DNA of 50,175 nucleotides, from positions 1-50,175 of the forward strand of contig NZ_MRCS01000047.1 in NCBI RefSeq assembly GCF_002303925.1. Reading direction: 5' to 3'. The position numbers and the translations under genes are program-made. This document shows positions 16,710-25,346 of this stretch, in pieces. Numbering within the stretch: position 1 is the stretch's first letter; each line of letters starts with the position of its first letter. Origin of the DNA: Pseudomonas sp. ACN8 (GTDB taxonomy: Bacteria > Pseudomonadota > Gammaproteobacteria > Pseudomonadales > Pseudomonadaceae). The notes beneath the pieces were generated by a model, which was given only the letters and a program-made list of their open reading frames with translations, ran no database searches and was not told the DNA's origin.

Positions 16710-18269
16710 TTAACGCTCCAGTTTGCCTATTTCATATTCACGCAACTTGTTGGCAATCGTTGTGTGGGAAACACCCAGTCGCTTGCCGAGCAATCGGCTG
16801 CTGGCATGCTCCGAATACAGCCGCTCCAGCACCGCCTTCTCGAAACGCCCGACGATCTCGTCCAGCCCTCCCTCCAGCGAAAAGTCGCCAAGGGGCTGAC
16901 GCACACCATAATCCGGCAGACGAATGTGCTCGGCCTTGACCGTGCCACCGTCGCACAGGGAAACCGCCTGGAACAGCACGTTCTCCAGCTGCCGCACGTT
17001 ACCCGGCCAATGGTAGTGACTGAGCCGCTCCATGGCCGCCGGGGCCAGCTTCGGCAACGGGCAACCGATCTGCCGGCTGGCCTGATCGAGGAAGTGCTCC
17101 ACCAGCGGCGTCAAACCGTCGAGGCATTCGCGCAACGGCGGGATGTGCAGCGACAACACATTCAAGCGGTGATAGAGGTCCTGGCGGAACTCGCCGCGAG
17201 CGCACAATTCGGACAGGTCGACCTGGGTCGCGCAGATCACTCGCACATCGAGGTAGACCTCTTCATCACTGCCTACACGGCGGAAGCAACCGTCCTGCAG
17301 GAAGCGCAGCAATTTCACCTGCAAACGCGGGCTCATTTCCCCGACGCCATCGAGAAACAGCGTGCCGCCCGCCGTCAGTTCCAGCAGCCCGAGCTTGCCT
17401 TCGGCCCGCGCCCCTTCAAAGGCACCCGGGCCGTAACCGAACAATTCCGTCTCGGCCATGGACTCCGGCAGACCGGCGCAATTGAGCGCCATCAATGGCG
17501 ACTGCCCGCGAGGACTGGCCAAGTGGCAGGCACGCGCTAACAGCTCTTTGCCGGTGCCGGTCTCCCCTTCTATCAATAGCGGTGCATCCAGCGGCGCCAT
17601 GCGCCGGGCTTCGCGCACCACCGCGGCCATGACTTTCGAGCTTTGGAAGATGCTGTCGAAGCCACGCAATTCCTGCTTGCGCACGTTATAGATGCGTTCG
17701 CCCACCCGGTCGGCGCGATGCAATGTCAGCACCGCACCGGCCATGGCCTCGCTGTCGTCGTGCTCCGATTGCAGCGGCGCGATGTCGGCCAGGAACACAT
17801 CGCCCTTGACCTTGACCCGCAACCCGTTGATCCGCGACTTGTTGGCGCGCACCAGTTCCGGCAAATCGAAATCCTCGGCGTAGCGCGACAGGGGAATCCC
17901 AGGCACCTCGTCGACCCGTACGCCGAGCAACTGCGCCGCCGCACGGTTGGCCGCGACAATGGAACCGCCCATGTCGATCGACAGCACCGGAAACTCCAGT
18001 GCACCGAGCAGTGCATTGAGTTCCATGTGCCGACGCTCGCTGGGCATCAGCCCTACACGCTTGACGCCAAACACCCCGGCAATCGCTTCGAATTTCGGGC
18101 GCAGGGCCTGGAACTGAATGTTGATCAGGTTCGGGCAATGCAGGTAGATGGCGTTGCCGTGCTCACCGCCCACTTCACCGCGGGCCACGTTGATCCCGTA
18201 CTCCACCAACAGATTGAGAATGTCGCGCAGGATGCCGATGCGGTTCTGGCAGTGGACTTTGATACGCAT
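16710..18269 (-). CDS. phhR: TyrR-family regulator PhhR of aromatic amino acid catabolism
   Basis: PhhR senses aromatic amino acids and activates phhABC. The 519-residue protein has an N-terminal ACT domain (1-75), a PAS-like domain (about 82-190), an AAA+ domain (about 205-430; Walker A GETGTGKE 235-242, Walker B GGTLFLDGV 301-309) and a C-terminal Fis-type HTH (LGKRLGVSHTTIANKLREYE). The sigma54-contact motif GAFTGA reads GAFEGA (282-287), as in TyrR-type proteins that work with sigma70. ATG at 18269 is chosen because MRIKVHCQNRIGI is the known ACT start and AGGT precedes it. It is divergent from phhA. Confidence 0.93.
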   Translation of the reverse strand: MRIKVHCQNRIGILRDILNLLVEYGINVARGEVGGEHGNAIYLHCPNLINIQFQALRPKFEAIAGVFGVKRVGLMPSERRHMELNALLGALEFPVLSIDMGGSIVAANRAAAQLLGVRVDEVPGIPLSRYAEDFDLPELVRANKSRINGLRVKVKGDVFLADIAPLQSEHDDSEAMAGAVLTLHRADRVGERIYNVRKQELRGFDSIFQSSKVMAAVVREARRMAPLDAPLLIEGETGTGKELLARACHLASPRGQSPLMALNCAGLPESMAETELFGYGPGAFEGARAEGKLGLLELTAGGTLFLDGVGEMSPRLQVKLLRFLQDGCFRRVGSDEEVYLDVRVICATQVDLSELCARGEFRQDLYHRLNVLSLHIPPLRECLDGLTPLVEHFLDQASRQIGCPLPKLAPAAMERLSHYHWPGNVRQLENVLFQAVSLCDGGTVKAEHIRLPDYGVRQPLGDFSLEGGLDEIVGRFEKAVLERLYSEHASSRLLGKRLGVSHTTIANKLREYEIGKLER

Positions 18270-18296
18270 GTAAAAGACCTGATAAACGATGATTGA

Positions 18297-18390
18297 CCTG
18301 TGGGAGCCAGCCTGCTGGCGATGGCGTCGCATCAGGCCCTATTGATGTCGAATGACACACCGCTATCGCCAGCAGACTGGCTCCCACAGG
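18297..18390. repeat. REPIN, divergent sequence group (GGAGCCAGCCTGCTGGCGA)
   Basis: Two inverted REP arms, CTGTGGGAGCCAGCCTGCTG and its imperfect complement ending at 18390, enclose a spacer of about 40 nt. The core carries CCAGCCTGCTGG instead of the CGAGCCTGCTCG of all other copies in the window. It sits between the divergent phhR and phhA starts, 28 nt from the phhR ATG. It would therefore be part of the phhR leader if the promoter lies further right. Confidence 0.85.
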
Positions 18391-18501
18391 GTTAGCGCCC
18401 GACTTTTCTGATTAGGCGCTCAGATAGTCGTCAAGATTATGTGACAGATGTAGGGCTTTTCCCAGCCGCCAATCTCAACATCTGCGCGATGACGACCGAT
18501 A

Positions 18502-18519
18502 CGTAACGAAAACTTTACG
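18502..18519 (+). promoter_or_regulatory. Candidate PhhR/TyrR box upstream of phhA
   Basis: The site reads CGTAAC-GAAAAC-TTTACG and matches 9 of the 12 fixed bases of the TyrR box TGTAAA-N6-TTTACA. It lies about 120 nt upstream of the phhA ATG in the phhR-phhA intergenic region (18270-18640). That region otherwise holds the REPIN at 18297-18390 and no gene. No clear sigma54 site was seen. Confidence 0.5.
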
Positions 18520-18640
18520 ATAATTGAGGGATTTTCCCGCACACGACGCTGTTCACCTGCTGCAACGCTGCAATTGATGGGGTATTTCTAGGTCCATAGC
18601 AGTACATAACAAGAACGAAATCCCCTAGCAGGAGAGCAGC

Positions 18641-19432
18641 ATGAAGCAGACGCAATACGTGGCTCGCGAGCCCGATGCGCAAGGTTTTATCGACTACCCC
18701 GCCGAAGAACACGCAGTGTGGAACACGCTGATCACCCGTCAACTGAAAGTGATCGAAGGGCGTGCGTGCCAGGAGTACCTGGACGGTATCGAAAAACTCG
18801 GTCTGCCCCACGACCGCATTCCTCAACTCGGCGAAATCAACAAGGTCCTCGGTGAAACCACCGGCTGGCAGGTTGCCCGGGTTCCTGCACTGATTCCCTT
18901 CCAGACCTTTTTCGAATTGCTGGCCAGCAAGCAGTTTCCGGTGGCGACCTTCATTCGTACCCGCGAAGAACTGGACTACCTGCAAGAGCCGGACATTTTC
19001 CACGAGATCTTCGGTCACTGCCCGCTGCTGACCAACCCCTGGTTCGCCGAATTCACCCACACCTACGGCAAACTCGGCCTCAAGGCGACCAAGGAAGAAC
19101 GCGTCTACCTGGCGCGCCTGTACTGGATGACCATCGAGTTCGGCCTGGTCGACACTCCGCAAGGCCAGCGCATCTACGGCGGCGGCATTCTGTCTTCTCC
19201 GAAAGAGACCGTGTATTGCCTGTCGGACGAGCCTGAGCATCAGCCGTTCGATCCGCTGGAATGCATGCGCACGCCTTACCGCATCGACATTTTGCAACCA
19301 CTGTACTTCGCATTGCCAAATCTCAAGCGTCTGTTTGACCTCGCTCACGAAGACATCATGGGCATGGTCAAGCAAGCGATGCAGATGGGTCTGCACACAC
19401 CGAAGTTTCCGCCAAAACCAAAGGCCGCGTGA
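18641..19432 (+). CDS. phhA: Phenylalanine 4-monooxygenase (PhhA)
   Basis: PhhA hydroxylates phenylalanine to tyrosine using tetrahydropterin, O2 and one Fe(II). The 263-residue enzyme has the facial iron triad His121 and His126 (HEIFGHCPLL) with Glu166 (YWMTIEFGL), the positions known for the Pseudomonas enzyme. AGGAGAG lies 6 nt before the ATG. It is the first gene of phhABC and is divergent from phhR. Confidence 0.98.
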   Translation: MKQTQYVAREPDAQGFIDYPAEEHAVWNTLITRQLKVIEGRACQEYLDGIEKLGLPHDRIPQLGEINKVLGETTGWQVARVPALIPFQTFFELLASKQFPVATFIRTREELDYLQEPDIFHEIFGHCPLLTNPWFAEFTHTYGKLGLKATKEERVYLARLYWMTIEFGLVDTPQGQRIYGGGILSSPKETVYCLSDEPEHQPFDPLECMRTPYRIDILQPLYFALPNLKRLFDLAHEDIMGMVKQAMQMGLHTPKFPPKPKAA

Positions 19433-19536
19433 TCCGCCGCTTTTAGAATCAAGTGAGCCTGTCAGAAACCATCGCTTTGGATTAGCGTGGTAGCACTGAG
19501 GGCCGATTTCCCCACATTCGATTTCAGGAATTCATC

Positions 19537-19893
19537 ATGACCGCATTAACTCAAGCCCATTGCGAAGCCTGCCGCGCCGACGCTCCACAAGTCAGCGACG
19601 AAGAATTGCCGATCCTGATCAAGCAGATCCCGGACTGGAACATCGAAGTACGTGACAGCATCATGCAGCTGGAAAAGGTCTTCCTGTTCAAGAACTTCAA
19701 GCACGCCCTGGCGTTCACCAACGCCGTCGGCGAAATCTCCGAGGCCGAAGGCCACCACCCGGGCCTGCTGACCGAGTGGGGCAAAGTGACCGTGACCTGG
19801 TGGAGCCACTCGATCAAGGGCCTGCACCGCAACGACTTCATCATGGCCGCGCGCACGGACATCGTTGCGAAGGACGCAGAGGGGCGCAAGTAA
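19537..19893 (+). CDS. phhB: Pterin-4a-carbinolamine dehydratase (PhhB)
   Basis: PhhB dehydrates the 4a-carbinolamine pterin produced by PhhA so that the cofactor can be recycled. The 118-residue protein carries the family motif EAEGHHPGLL, a Trp at the expected distance, and then WWSHSIKGLHRNDF. It lies 104 nt after phhA and its TAA overlaps the phhC ATG by one base (TAATG). Confidence 0.97.
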   Translation: MTALTQAHCEACRADAPQVSDEELPILIKQIPDWNIEVRDSIMQLEKVFLFKNFKHALAFTNAVGEISEAEGHHPGLLTEWGKVTVTWWSHSIKGLHRNDFIMAARTDIVAKDAEGRK

Positions 19894-21086
19894 TGCATTT
19901 CGACGCCATCGGTCGAGTGCCTGGCGACCCGATCCTGGGCCTGATGGAGGCCTACGCGCAGGACCCGAACCCGCGCAAGTTCGATCTGGGCGTGGGTGTC
20001 TATAAAGACGCCCAGGGCCTGACGCCGATTCTCGAGTCGGTGAAACTTGCCGAGCAGCGCCTGGTGGATCGCCAGTCCACCAAGACCTACATCGGTGGTC
20101 ACGGCGAGCCCGCGTTCGGCAAGGCCATCAATGAGCTGGTGCTGGGTGCCGACTCGAAGCTGATCAACGCACAACGCGCCGGCGCCACCCAGACACCGGG
20201 TGGCACGGGTGCGCTGCGCCTGAGCGCGGACTTCATCGCCCAATGCCTGCCGGGCCGTGGCGTGTGGTTGAGCAACCCGACCTGGCCAATCCACGAAACG
20301 ATTTTCGCGGCAGCCAAGGTCAAGGTCAGCCACTACCCGTACGTGGGCAGCGACAACCGTCTCGACATTGAAGGAATGCTCGCGGCGCTCAATGAAGCGC
20401 CCAAGGGCGACGTGGTGTTGCTGCACGCCTGTTGCCACAACCCGACCGGTTTCGACCTGTCCCGGGATGACTGGCAGCGGGTGCTGGAGGTGGTGCGCAA
20501 GCGCGAACTGCTGCCGCTGATCGACTTCGCGTATCAAGGATTCGGCGATGGCCTGGAACAGGATGCCTGGTCGACCCGGCTGTTCGCCGCCGAGTTGCCG
20601 GAGCTGTTGATCACCAGCTCCTGCTCGAAGAACTTCGGCCTGTACCGCGACCGCACCGGCGCCCTGATTGTCTGCGCGAAAACCGCCGACAAGCTCGTCG
20701 ACATCCGCAGCCAGCTGGCCAACATCGCCCGCAACCTGTGGTCGACGCCGCCGGATCATGGTGCGGCTGTCGTGGCGACCATCCTCGGCGACCCGGAGCT
20801 GAAAAATCTCTGGGCTGACGAAGTGGAAGCCATGCGCCTGCGTATCGCCCAACTGCGCAGCGGTCTGGTGGAAGCGCTGGAGCCTCACGGTTTGCGCGAG
20901 CGTTTTGCGCACATTGGCGTGCAACGCGGGATGTTCTCCTACACCGGCCTGTCGCCTGTGCAAGTGAACAACCTGCGCGATCATCACAGCGTGTACATGG
21001 TCAGCTCGGGGCGGGCCAACGTGGCGGGGATTGATGCCACGCGTCTGGATCTGCTGGCCGAGGCGATTGCGAAGGTCTGCAAATAA
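19893..21086 (+). CDS. phhC: Aromatic amino acid aminotransferase (PhhC)
   Basis: PhhC is a class I PLP aminotransferase that converts tyrosine or phenylalanine and 2-oxoglutarate to the aryl-pyruvate and glutamate. Key features of the 397-residue protein: GDPILGLMEAY at the N-terminus, HNPTG (Asn183), IDFAYQGFG (Asp211, Tyr214) and the PLP lysine Lys246 in SSCSKNFGLYRDR. The ATG at 19893 overlaps the phhB stop and gives the family start; the frame is open further upstream inside phhB. A REPIN follows the stop. Confidence 0.97.
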   Translation: MHFDAIGRVPGDPILGLMEAYAQDPNPRKFDLGVGVYKDAQGLTPILESVKLAEQRLVDRQSTKTYIGGHGEPAFGKAINELVLGADSKLINAQRAGATQTPGGTGALRLSADFIAQCLPGRGVWLSNPTWPIHETIFAAAKVKVSHYPYVGSDNRLDIEGMLAALNEAPKGDVVLLHACCHNPTGFDLSRDDWQRVLEVVRKRELLPLIDFAYQGFGDGLEQDAWSTRLFAAELPELLITSSCSKNFGLYRDRTGALIVCAKTADKLVDIRSQLANIARNLWSTPPDHGAAVVATILGDPELKNLWADEVEAMRLRIAQLRSGLVEALEPHGLRERFAHIGVQRGMFSYTGLSPVQVNNLRDHHSVYMVSSGRANVAGIDATRLDLLAEAIAKVCK

Positions 21087-21108
21087 CTTTCAAACACTGC
21101 AAATCCCC

Positions 21109-21199
21109 CTGTAGGAGCGAGCCTGCTCGCGATAGCGGAGTGTCATTCAACATTGATGTTGACTGATACACCGCTATCGCGAGCAGGCTCACTCCTACA
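21109..21199. repeat. REPIN downstream of phhC
   Basis: Two inverted arms, CTGTAGGAGCGAGCCTGCTCG and its complement with one mismatch (GGCTCACTCCTACA), face inward around a 40-nt spacer. It begins 22 nt after the phhC stop and may act as a 3' processing or stop structure for phhABC. Confidence 0.9.
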
Positions 21200-21362
21200 A
21201 TTATTTCTGCGCCAGTGTTACCGATCTGTCTATACAACCCCATCCGTCGAAACAAATGGATATAAACGTCCGTTTGTCATTTTTACTGCTGTATCCTGCC
21301 CAGGCTTTTTTAAAAGCGCGGATCTACCAGATCTATCAACAGACTTAGCGAGGAGCGCAACC

Positions 21363-21494
21363 ATGCACGAGATTCCTAATCTCCCCTTCCCAAGCCTGCA
21401 CGAACCTGAGCAGACGACCACGCAGCAAGCCGGAGCCCAACAGCCCCAGCCGAAAGAAGCCACTGACAGCCGCCAGGCTGACAGAGAAGACTGA
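21363..21494 (+). CDS. Small Gln/Pro-rich protein of unknown function
   Basis: A 43-codon frame starting MHEIPNLPFPSLHEPEQ. It has a GAGGAG ribosome site 7 nt upstream and a clean stop. The product is hydrophilic and rich in Gln, Pro, Glu and Asp, probably disordered, with no membrane segment or motif. The 163 nt upstream hold an inverted repeat (21252-21277). A strong hairpin (21514-21545) follows the stop. I do not recognise the family; the ribosome site is the main support. Confidence 0.5.
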   Translation: MHEIPNLPFPSLHEPEQTTTQQAGAQQPQPKEATDSRQADRED

Positions 21495-21513
21495 AATACC
21501 CGCCGCACAGACT

Positions 21514-21545
21514 GTGTGGAAAGCGCTACCATGCGCTTTCCACAC
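21514..21545 (+). other. Perfect 13-bp stem-loop between two small genes
   Basis: GTGTGGAAAGCGC and GCGCTTTCCACAC pair perfectly around a 6-nt loop. There is no T-run on the plus strand, so it is not a standard terminator. It lies between the 43- and 61-residue genes. Confidence 0.8.
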
Positions 21546-21565
21546 TGCCTGAAACGAGCCTGACC

Positions 21566-21751
21566 ATGACCGATGAATTCAGTGAAGCGCAGGCCAGCGT
21601 CCTGATCGGCACCGCCGAGAAAATGATCGGGATCTGGAATCGCCTCCCCCCCGAGAAACAAGCCGCCTTGCTCGCCCGCTTCGGCACCCAGGAAAATGCG
21701 CTGGCCGCCCTGGTCACCACGCAACTGGTCGCTCCCGCCAAACCTGAATGA
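21566..21751 (+). CDS. Small conserved-looking protein of unknown function
   Basis: A 61-residue frame (MTDEFSEAQASVLIGTAEKMIG ...) predicted to be mostly helical and soluble. It contains a WNRLPPEKQAALLARFG segment that resembles a helix-turn-helix-like packing but has no recognised domain. No strong ribosome site is visible, and a 13-bp hairpin lies 20 nt upstream of the ATG. It precedes the MFS gene by 99 nt in the same direction. Function unknown. Confidence 0.55.
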   Translation: MTDEFSEAQASVLIGTAEKMIGIWNRLPPEKQAALLARFGTQENALAALVTTQLVAPAKPE

Positions 21752-21850
21752 CGCCACCCGGCAAATAGGTTTACTTTTTCACAACCTGTGACCGTCCACA
21801 CCGCTATCATAAGCAGCCTATCTATCCTGCTTTACCGTGGACCTTTACCC

Positions 21851-23050
21851 ATGCCCGAAAACCAGCGCCCCCTGGCGGTCACGCTGCAAGTTGTCTCCAT
21901 CGTCCTTTTCACCTTCATCGGCTACCTGAACATCGGCATCCCCCTGGCCGTATTGCCCGGTTACGTCCACAGCGACCTGGGCTTCGGCGCAGTCATCGCG
22001 GGTCTGGTGATCAGCGTGCAATACCTGGCCACCCTGCTCAGCCGCCCCTATGCCGGGAAGATCATCGACAACAAGGGTAGCAAGCTGGCTGTGATGTATG
22101 GCCTGGCCGGTTGTGGATTGAGCGGTGTGTTCATGCTGATCTCCGCCTGGACCCAGAGCCTGCCGACCTTGAGCCTGATCAGCCTGTTGATCGGCCGCCT
22201 GGTGCTCGGCAGCGCCGAAAGCCTGGTGGGCTCGGGCTCGATTGGCTGGGGCATTGGCCGGGTCGGCGCGGCGAACACGGCCAAAGTCATCTCCTGGAAC
22301 GGTATCGCCAGCTATGGCGCACTGGCTGTCGGCGCGCCCCTGGGCGTATTGCTCGTCCATCAACTGGGCTTGTGGAGCATGGGGGTGAGCATTGTTTTGC
22401 TGGCTGTGCTCGGCCTGCTGCTGGCCTGGCCGAAAACCGCCGCGCCGATCGTTACCGGTGAGCGTCTGCCGTTCATGCACGTGCTGGGGCGAGTCTTCCC
22501 CCACGGCTGCGGCCTGGCCCTGGGCTCCATCGGTTTTGGCACCATCGCCACCTTCATCACCCTGTATTACGCCACGCAACACTGGGACAACGCGGTGCTG
22601 TGCCTGAGCCTGTTCGGCGCCAGTTTCATTGGCGCGCGCTTGCTGTTCGGCAACCTGATCAATCGCCTCGGCGGCTTTCGCGTGGCCATTGCCTGCCTGT
22701 CGGTGGAAACCCTGGGATTGCTGTTGCTGTGGCTGGCGCCGGATGCCCATTGGGCACTGGCGGGTGCGGCGCTGAGCGGCTTCGGCTTTTCCCTGGTGTT
22801 TCCGGCACTGGGGGTGGAGGCGGTCAATCTGGTCCCGGCTTCCAGCCGTGGCGCAGCCGTCGGCGCCTATTCGCTGTTCATCGACTTGTCGTTGGGGATT
22901 ACCGGGCCATTGGCCGGTGCGATTGCGGCAGGATTTGGTTTTGCATCGATCTTCCTGTTCGCCGCCCTCGCCGCCCTCAGCGGTTTGATGTTGAGCCTTT
23001 ACCTGTACCGGCAGGCACCGAAGCAACGCGAAGCGCGGGACGCTCGCTAG
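21851..23050 (+). CDS. MFS transporter of the YfcJ/YhhS (UPF0226) family
   Basis: A 399-residue inner-membrane protein with about twelve helices, probably a small-molecule efflux pump. It matches the E. coli YfcJ/YhhS pattern at VVSIVLFTFIGYLNIGIPLAVLPGYVH, ISWNGIASYGALAVGAPLG and LVFPALGVEAVNLVP. The ATG at 21851 fits that alignment; the frame is open to 21788. The substrate is unknown. Its stop TAG shares the palindrome CTAG with the stop of convergent arfB. Confidence 0.88.
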   Translation: MPENQRPLAVTLQVVSIVLFTFIGYLNIGIPLAVLPGYVHSDLGFGAVIAGLVISVQYLATLLSRPYAGKIIDNKGSKLAVMYGLAGCGLSGVFMLISAWTQSLPTLSLISLLIGRLVLGSAESLVGSGSIGWGIGRVGAANTAKVISWNGIASYGALAVGAPLGVLLVHQLGLWSMGVSIVLLAVLGLLLAWPKTAAPIVTGERLPFMHVLGRVFPHGCGLALGSIGFGTIATFITLYYATQHWDNAVLCLSLFGASFIGARLLFGNLINRLGGFRVAIACLSVETLGLLLLWLAPDAHWALAGAALSGFGFSLVFPALGVEAVNLVPASSRGAAVGAYSLFIDLSLGITGPLAGAIAAGFGFASIFLFAALAALSGLMLSLYLYRQAPKQREARDAR

Positions 23051-23460
23051 AAATCGACCTTGCCGCGCCCGGCCTTGATGTTGCCGCGCTTGGATTTGGA
23101 TTCGAGGCGACGGGTCTTCGAGCCGAGGGTCGGCTTGGTCGGGCGGCGCTTTTTCTCGACCTTGGTGGCACTCTGGATCAACTCGGTCAGGCGCAACAGC
23201 GCATCGGCGCGGTTCTGCTCCTGCGTCCGGTACTGCTGGGCCTTGATGATCAACACACCGTCGCTGGTGATGCGGCTGTCGCGCAGCGCCAGCAGCCGTT
23301 CCTTGTAGAACTCGGGCAAGGACGACGCAGGTATGTCGAAGCGCAGGTGCACGGCACTGGAGACCTTGTTGACGTTCTGCCCACCGGCACCCTGGGCGCG
23401 AATGGCCGTCAACTCGATCTCGGCATCCGGCAGCTGCACGTTGTTGGAAATCACCAGCAT
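23047..23460 (-). CDS. arfB: Peptidyl-tRNA hydrolase / ribosome rescue factor ArfB
   Basis: ArfB (YaeJ) enters stalled ribosomes lacking an A-site codon and hydrolyses peptidyl-tRNA. The 137-residue protein has the catalytic GGQ at 26-28 (GAGGQNVNKVSSAVHLRFD). Its basic C-terminal tail (KKRRPTKPTLGSKTRRLESKSKRG) occupies the mRNA channel. It is convergent with the MFS gene, with a 4-nt overlap. Confidence 0.95.
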   Translation of the reverse strand: MLVISNNVQLPDAEIELTAIRAQGAGGQNVNKVSSAVHLRFDIPASSLPEFYKERLLALRDSRITSDGVLIIKAQQYRTQEQNRADALLRLTELIQSATKVEKKRRPTKPTLGSKTRRLESKSKRGNIKAGRGKVDF

Positions 23461-23520
23461 GGAAAAGCGTCCGTATTCAGAGCGTGCAGGATACCGCGAA
23501 ACGATTGGAGGAATGCGGCC

Positions 23521-23613
23521 CCTGTAGGAGCGAGCCTGCTCGCGATGAGGCCGTATCAGTCAGCATAACCTTTGCTGACCCACCACCATCGCGAGCAGGC
23601 TCGCTCCTACAGG
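23521..23613. repeat. REPIN between arfB and aroP
   Basis: Inward-facing arms CCTGTAGGAGCGAGCCTGC and its exact complement enclose a spacer. It lies 60 nt upstream of the arfB start and 20 nt from the aroP terminator hairpin. Confidence 0.9.
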
Positions 23614-23632
23614 GGATGTGTGTGTGAAGTGC

Positions 23633-23673
23633 AGAAACAACAAACCCGGCACTCGGCCGGGTTTGTTGTTTCT
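23633..23673 (-). terminator. Long perfect terminator hairpin after aroP
   Basis: An 18-bp perfect stem has arms 23633-23650 and 23656-23673 around a 5-nt loop, with GCCGGG at its apex and a T-rich arm (TTTGTTGTTTCT). It starts 9 nt after the aroP stop codon. The structure is symmetrical, so it could stop transcription from either side. Confidence 0.8.
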
Positions 23674-23682
23674 ACGACTGAG

Positions 23683-25095
23683 TTACTTCACTGCAGCCTG
23701 CAATGCGTGTTGCGTACTGCGCTTGTTCTTGATGCCGTAGCAGACCCACATGAACACGAGCCACACCGGAATCGCATACACCGAAGTCTGAATCCCCGGA
23801 ATCAACAGCATCACACCAAGAACAAACACCACGAACGCCAGGCAGATGTAGTTGCCGTACGGGTACCACAGGGCCTTGAACAGTGGCGTCTGTTTGGTCT
23901 TGTTCATGTGCTGGCGGAACTTGAAGTGCGAGTAGCTGATCATCGCCCAGTTGATCACCAGGGTGGCCACCACCAGCGACATCAGCAGTTCCAGCGCGTT
24001 TTGCGGGATCAGGTAGTTCAGCAGTACCGCGATCAGGGTCACGGCCGCCGAGGCCAGGATCGAACGCACCGGCACGCCACGCTTGTCGATTTTCGCCAGG
24101 CCCTTCGGCGCGTCGCCCTGCTCGGCCATGCCCAGCAGCATGCGGCTGTTGCAGTAGGTGCCGCTGTTGTACACCGATAGCGCCGCGGTCAGGACCACGA
24201 AGTTGAGGATGTGCGCGGCGGTGTTGCTGCCCAGCATCGAGAACACTTGCACGAACGGGCTGCCGCTGTAGGAATCACCGGAGGCGTTCAGGGTGGTCAG
24301 CAGGCTGTCCCACGGCGTCAACGACAGCAGGATGACCAGGGCACCGATGTAGAAAATCAGGATCCGGTAGATCACCTGGTTGATGGCTTTCGGGATCACG
24401 GTTTTCGGCTTGTCAGCCTCGGCTGCGGTGAAACCGAGCATTTCCAGGCCACCGAAGGAAAACATGATGAAAGCCATGGCCATCACCAGACCGCTGACGC
24501 CGTTCGGGAAGAAGCCGCCGTGGGACCACAGGTTGCTGACCGCTGCTTGCGGGCCGCCATTGCCACTGACCAGCAGGTAGCTGCCCAGGGCGATCATGCC
24601 GACGATCGCCACGACCTTGATGATCGCGAACCAGAACTCGGCCTCGCCAAAGACTTTGACGTTGGCCAGGTTGATCGCATTGATCAGCACGAAGAAGGCC
24701 GCTGCGGAGACCCAGGTCGGGATGTCCGGCGCCCAGTAGTGGATGTATTTGCCGACCGCGGTCAGCTCGGACATGCCCACCAGAATGTACAGGATCCAGC
24801 AGTTCCAGCCCGACAGGAAGCCGGCAAAGCCGCCCCAGTACTTGTGGGCGAAGTGGCTGAAGGAACCGGCCACCGGATCTTCGACGATCATTTCGCCCAG
24901 TTGGCGCATGATCATGAAAGCGATGAAGCCGCAGATGGCGTAGCCGAGGATCATCGACGGGCCGGCGGATTTCAGTACCCCGGCCGAGCCGAGGAACAAG
25001 CCGGTACCGATCGCGCCACCGAGGGCGATCAGTTGAATATGGCGATTTTTCAGGCCGCGTTTCAGCTCGCCTGATTGCGGGTTTTGTCCACTCAT
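23683..25095 (-). CDS. aroP: Aromatic amino acid permease AroP
   Basis: A 470-residue APC-superfamily proton symporter with about twelve membrane helices. Its sequence tracks E. coli AroP closely at LKRGLKNRHIQLIALGGAIGTG, FLIMRQLGEM-like, ELTAVGKYIHYWAPDIPTWVS, SFGGLEMLGFTAAEADKP and VYNSGTYCNSRML. The gene near phhABC is probably the AroP2-type importer of Phe, Tyr and Trp. The ATG at 25095 is preferred; an in-frame TTG at 25113 is possible. The ribosome site is weak. The upstream leader has candidate regulatory structure described separately. Confidence 0.9.
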   Translation of the reverse strand: MSGQNPQSGELKRGLKNRHIQLIALGGAIGTGLFLGSAGVLKSAGPSMILGYAICGFIAFMIMRQLGEMIVEDPVAGSFSHFAHKYWGGFAGFLSGWNCWILYILVGMSELTAVGKYIHYWAPDIPTWVSAAAFFVLINAINLANVKVFGEAEFWFAIIKVVAIVGMIALGSYLLVSGNGGPQAAVSNLWSHGGFFPNGVSGLVMAMAFIMFSFGGLEMLGFTAAEADKPKTVIPKAINQVIYRILIFYIGALVILLSLTPWDSLLTTLNASGDSYSGSPFVQVFSMLGSNTAAHILNFVVLTAALSVYNSGTYCNSRMLLGMAEQGDAPKGLAKIDKRGVPVRSILASAAVTLIAVLLNYLIPQNALELLMSLVVATLVINWAMISYSHFKFRQHMNKTKQTPLFKALWYPYGNYICLAFVVFVLGVMLLIPGIQTSVYAIPVWLVFMWVCYGIKNKRSTQHALQAAVK

Positions 25096-25155
25096 GAAAA
25101 GGGTCTCACGCAAGGTTTGATGATGTTCAGTAGACGTTGCTGCTCAAGAAAGGCG

Positions 25156-25218
25156 TTAAGCGGCACCGATCAAACCCCAGCGCAGGCACCAGGAGTTCAG
25201 CGTATTTACAACGGTCAT
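25156..25218 (-). CDS. Candidate leader peptide of aroP with two Trp codons
   Basis: A 20-codon frame on the minus strand starts at ATG 25218 behind AGGTGACGC and ends at TAA 25156, 60 nt before the aroP ATG. It encodes Trp at positions 10 and 14 (SWCLRW) and no Phe or Tyr. A Trp-containing leader in front of an aromatic permease suggests translational sensing. No T-tailed terminator was found between it and aroP. Expression is unproven. Confidence 0.4.
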   Translation of the reverse strand: MTVVNTLNSWCLRWGLIGAA

Positions 25219-25346
25219 GCGTCACCTGTTTGTTTTTATCTGTGACGAAATCGAACCCGACACGCTCGTGACGCGACGGAGTGAACAAGGCGGATAGCCT
25301 TGAGGTTTGCGCAGATGCGCAGGAGGTCACAGGTAAAACGCGGCGC

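Noticed and set aside
18541..18610. sigma54 promoter for phhA
   Set aside because: No GG-N10-GC pair in a TTGGCA/TTGC setting was found, and PhhR carries GAFEGA instead of GAFTGA.
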